This document shows, piece after piece, positions 14,987 to 16,639 of a DNA stretch of 16,639 nucleotides. The stretch covers positions 1-16,639 of the forward strand of contig JAKAAK010000037.1 in assembly GCA_021797025.1 (NCBI GenBank), written 5' to 3'. This stretch comes from Thermoplasmata archaeon (GTDB lineage: Archaea; Thermoplasmatota; Thermoplasmata; Thermoplasmatales; Thermoplasmataceae). Within the stretch, counting starts at the first letter, position 1; each line of letters starts with the position of its first letter. Both the position numbers and the translations under genes were made by a program. The notes below the pieces were generated by a model. The model saw nothing but the letters and a program-made list of their open reading frames with translations, was not told the origin of the DNA and made no database searches.

Positions 14987-15560
14987 TGGTGCGTACCCTT
15001 TATTATTTGAACAGTTATCAAATAGAATATATAGAAATTGATAAATATAAATTGGAATATAATGAGGTGATATAATGCAAAAATTTACATCAGATGAAAA
15101 GGCAGCAATAGTAATTGAATCGTTTACAGCCAATAATATAGCAGAGCTATGCAGGAAGCATAGAGTATCAGTATAAAACTTCTATGAATGGAGAGATAAA
15201 TTTATAGAATTAGGGGGAAGGAGTTTCTATGAATTTAGTAGACTAAGAGACAATGAATACAAGAAAGAGATGAGAAATTAAAAAGTCTGGTAGGTGACCA
15301 GGATTTAGTTATAGCTGAATTACAAAAATTACAGAGGGAAGAGATAATAGAAACAGTAGATAACCTTAGAAATTGGCTGTCTATAATAAGGATATCTAAA
15401 ATTACTAAAATACAGAGATCTTACATATACTATAACAGGAAAAGTACAGCAAAGAAAAGGATATCCGGAATATTTAATAAGAATAACAGGATGCTTAAAA
15501 TATCATAGGAAATAGTTACATATGGATATAGAATGGCCTGGGCAGTGATGGAGGAACTAT
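14987..15560 (+). mobile_element. IS3-family element remnant (copy B)
   Basis: The left end TGGTGCGTACCC begins at 14987 and the leader to the orfA ATG (15075) is 88 bp, as in copies A and C. The element continues through orfA and the first part of orfB to about 15560, after which nothing IS3-like can be read. The orfB catalytic domain and right end are missing. No inverted repeat matching the left end was found downstream. The 112 bp between the GT-C gene and this element (14875-14986) holds no gene. Confidence 0.75.
15075..15560 (+). pseudogene. IS3-family transposase orfA-orfB, decayed
   Basis: The start MQKFTSDEKAAIVIESF and NNIAELCRKHRVSV match OrfA, but a TAA at 15174-15176 interrupts the helix-turn-helix. 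After FYEWRDKFIEL the frame is lost by one base near 15270. The next frame reads NEKLKSLVGDQDLVIAELQK, LQREEIIETVDNLRNWLSII and KIQRSYIYYNRKSTAKKR, then a TAG at 15506-15508 and EIVTYGYRMAWAVMEEL. The YGYRMAWAVM block corresponds to the YGyRri...L region just before the IS3 integrase core, so this copy shows that orfA and orfB were read as one continuous sense. It is non-functional. Confidence 0.8.
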
Positions 15561-15635
15561 AATAATACACTGAAAAATTACCCAAATTAAGCGAAGCGAA
15601 TCAATTCAAGTATACATAAAAATGGTGAAAATATA

Positions 15636-16376
15636 ATGAAGAATTCTTGGAGATACATATATACAAAAGTGAAGGTACACTTAGTTAGCAGGGTGCTTCA
15701 ATATAATCCTTACTACGGCTTTTCTTTTTTCGCTAATGATCTTTTAGGTTCTGAACAGTACAACAAGTGGGGATTTTATGGCAAAAATTATTATGAATTT
15801 GGAACAGGAGAAGGTATCTCATTATTTAATTACCTGAAAGGTTTAAAATCTTATTGCTCTAGCCATAAAGTTGATATATCAAAATATAATATTTTTCTTT
15901 TCGATTCCTTTGAAGGTTTACCAGAATATAAGGGTCAAATGAATGAGAATCCAGCTTGGAGTAAAGGGATGTTTTCTGGTAGTACAAATCATATAAAGAA
16001 GATGATACGAAGAGTATGTGGAAATAACCAACCTACAGTAACCTTTGTTAAAGGCTATTACGAAATAACCCTTACATCAGAGTTAATTGAACAACTGCGG
16101 AATTCTCCCCCATCTATAATTAATATTGATGTTGATTACTATGAATCTACAAGAATAGTATTAAATTGGATATATCCAATTTTGCAAAATGGAACAATAT
16201 TTCATTTCGATGATCTATATGAATATCTTGGTAGTCCATATAAAGGTGAATTTTTAGCAATATCAGAATTTAATGAATTACATAAAGTTGAAAAATCATT
16301 GTTATTTCCGTTTAATAGTTTTGGTATAAGTAAGTTAAACAATACCATATATTCATTCACCAAAAACAATAAATAA
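15636..16376 (+). CDS. TylF/MycF-type SAM-dependent methyltransferase
   Basis: The 246-residue product starts at an ATG with GGTGA eight bases upstream. Signature blocks of the TylF (macrocin O-methyltransferase) family are visible: YYEFGTGEGISLFNYLKG (SAM motif I, about 52-69), IFLFDSFEGLPEY (87-98), KGYYEITL, and the metal-site block IINIDVDYYESTRIVLNWIY. This is followed by GTIFHFDDLYEY. These enzymes O-methylate sugar hydroxyls with a divalent metal, so the likely target is a sugar of the surface glycan. The gene is alone between two IS3-type left ends and is AT-richer than the glycosyltransferases, suggesting separate acquisition. There is no membrane segment. Confidence 0.88.
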   Translation: MKNSWRYIYTKVKVHLVSRVLQYNPYYGFSFFANDLLGSEQYNKWGFYGKNYYEFGTGEGISLFNYLKGLKSYCSSHKVDISKYNIFLFDSFEGLPEYKGQMNENPAWSKGMFSGSTNHIKKMIRRVCGNNQPTVTFVKGYYEITLTSELIEQLRNSPPSIINIDVDYYESTRIVLNWIYPILQNGTIFHFDDLYEYLGSPYKGEFLAISEFNELHKVEKSLLFPFNSFGISKLNNTIYSFTKNNK

Positions 16377-16461
16377 ATCTGGGAGCCCTCGCCTTACTAA
16401 GGTAATCCAATTGATCTATACCCTTAAATGATAATGAAATGTCTTGGTATTGAACCATTTG

Positions 16462-16639
16462 TGGTGTGTACCTTTTATTATTTGGACAGTTATCGAGTGG
16501 AATATATAGAAATTGATAAATATAAATTGGAATATAATGAGGTGATATAATGGAATCATTTACATCAAATAATATAGTAGAGCTATGCAGGAAGCATAGA
16601 GTATCAGTGATCTGCTATGAATGGAGAGATAAATTTATA
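16462..16639 (+). mobile_element. IS3-family element, left end (copy C, cut by window edge)
   Basis: The left end TGGTGTGTACC begins at 16462, and the 88-bp leader to the orfA ATG at 16550 is nearly identical to those of copies A and B, including the GAGGTGAT ribosome site. The gap between the TylF-type gene and this end (16377-16461) contains no gene. The element runs past the window edge, so its completeness is unknown. Confidence 0.75.
16550..16639 (+). CDS. IS3-family OrfA, 5' part with internal deletion (partial)
   Basis: The frame is open to the window edge: MESFTSNNIVELCRKHRVSV, then ICYEWRDKFI. Compared with copy A it lacks 13 codons directly after the start and one codon in the turn of the helix-turn-helix. 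The deletion is in frame and its ends share AATGGA. The product would lack the first helix and may not bind DNA properly. Confidence 0.5.
   Translation, partial: MESFTSNNIVELCRKHRVSVICYEWRDKFI

Noticed and set aside
16381..16412. Possible hairpin CCTT-ACT-AAGG after the TylF-type gene
   Set aside because: A four-base stem without a T-run is too weak to call a terminator.
1..16639. CRISPR array, tRNA or rRNA genes
   Set aside because: No regularly spaced repeats and no tRNA or rRNA signature sequences were seen on either strand by eye.

Overview
The window looks archaeal and most like an acidophilic Thermoplasmatales-type genome, although no species can be named from sequence alone. The reasons are low GC, archaeal TATA-like elements upstream of operon starts, Shine-Dalgarno sites of the GGAGGT/GAGGTGA type, many 4-bp ATGA gene overlaps, and a membrane glycosyltransferase with a very sequon-rich external domain. 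There are no RNA genes, CRISPR arrays or housekeeping genes. The content is a surface-glycan (N-glycan, glycolipid or glycocalyx) biosynthesis locus full of insertion-sequence debris and decayed genes.

Layout. Positions 1-120 are the 3' end of an IS110-like element whose body lies left of the window. Next come an unrecognised small ORF and, on the minus strand, a decayed NAD-dependent sugar epimerase/dehydratase (420-1254). A plus-strand operon at 1453-4566 encodes a GT4-like glycosyltransferase, a methyltransferase with a damaged SAM motif, and a second GT4. Positions 4567-5787 are mostly non-coding: inverted and direct repeats, a small possibly Alba-like ORF, and a second IS110-like 3' end (5341-5581) that matches the first over 120 bp. 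An AT-rich FkbM-type methyltransferase lies on the minus strand (5788-6669). It is followed by two IS3-family remnants in opposite orientation, one abutting the left end of the other (6709-7266).

A tight four-gene glycosyltransferase operon (GT4, GT2, GT2, GT4) occupies 7505-11746. It is followed by a methyltransferase gene broken by two one-base losses (11821-12517), which overlaps by ATGA a 786-aa GT-C membrane glycosyltransferase with a LamG/concanavalin-like outer domain (12514-14874). A second IS3-family remnant (14987 to about 15560), a TylF/MycF-type methyltransferase (15636-16376) and a third IS3-family left end (16462 to the window edge) complete the window.

Working together (inference): the cytoplasmic GT4 and GT2 enzymes would build an oligosaccharide from nucleotide sugars on a membrane carrier. 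The methyltransferases (three intact frames, one broken) would O-methylate sugars. The GT-C protein would transfer sugar from a lipid carrier on the outer face. Repeated IS copies, point-mutated methyltransferases and a dead epimerase suggest a fast-changing glycan locus of the kind driven by virus or surface-recognition pressure.
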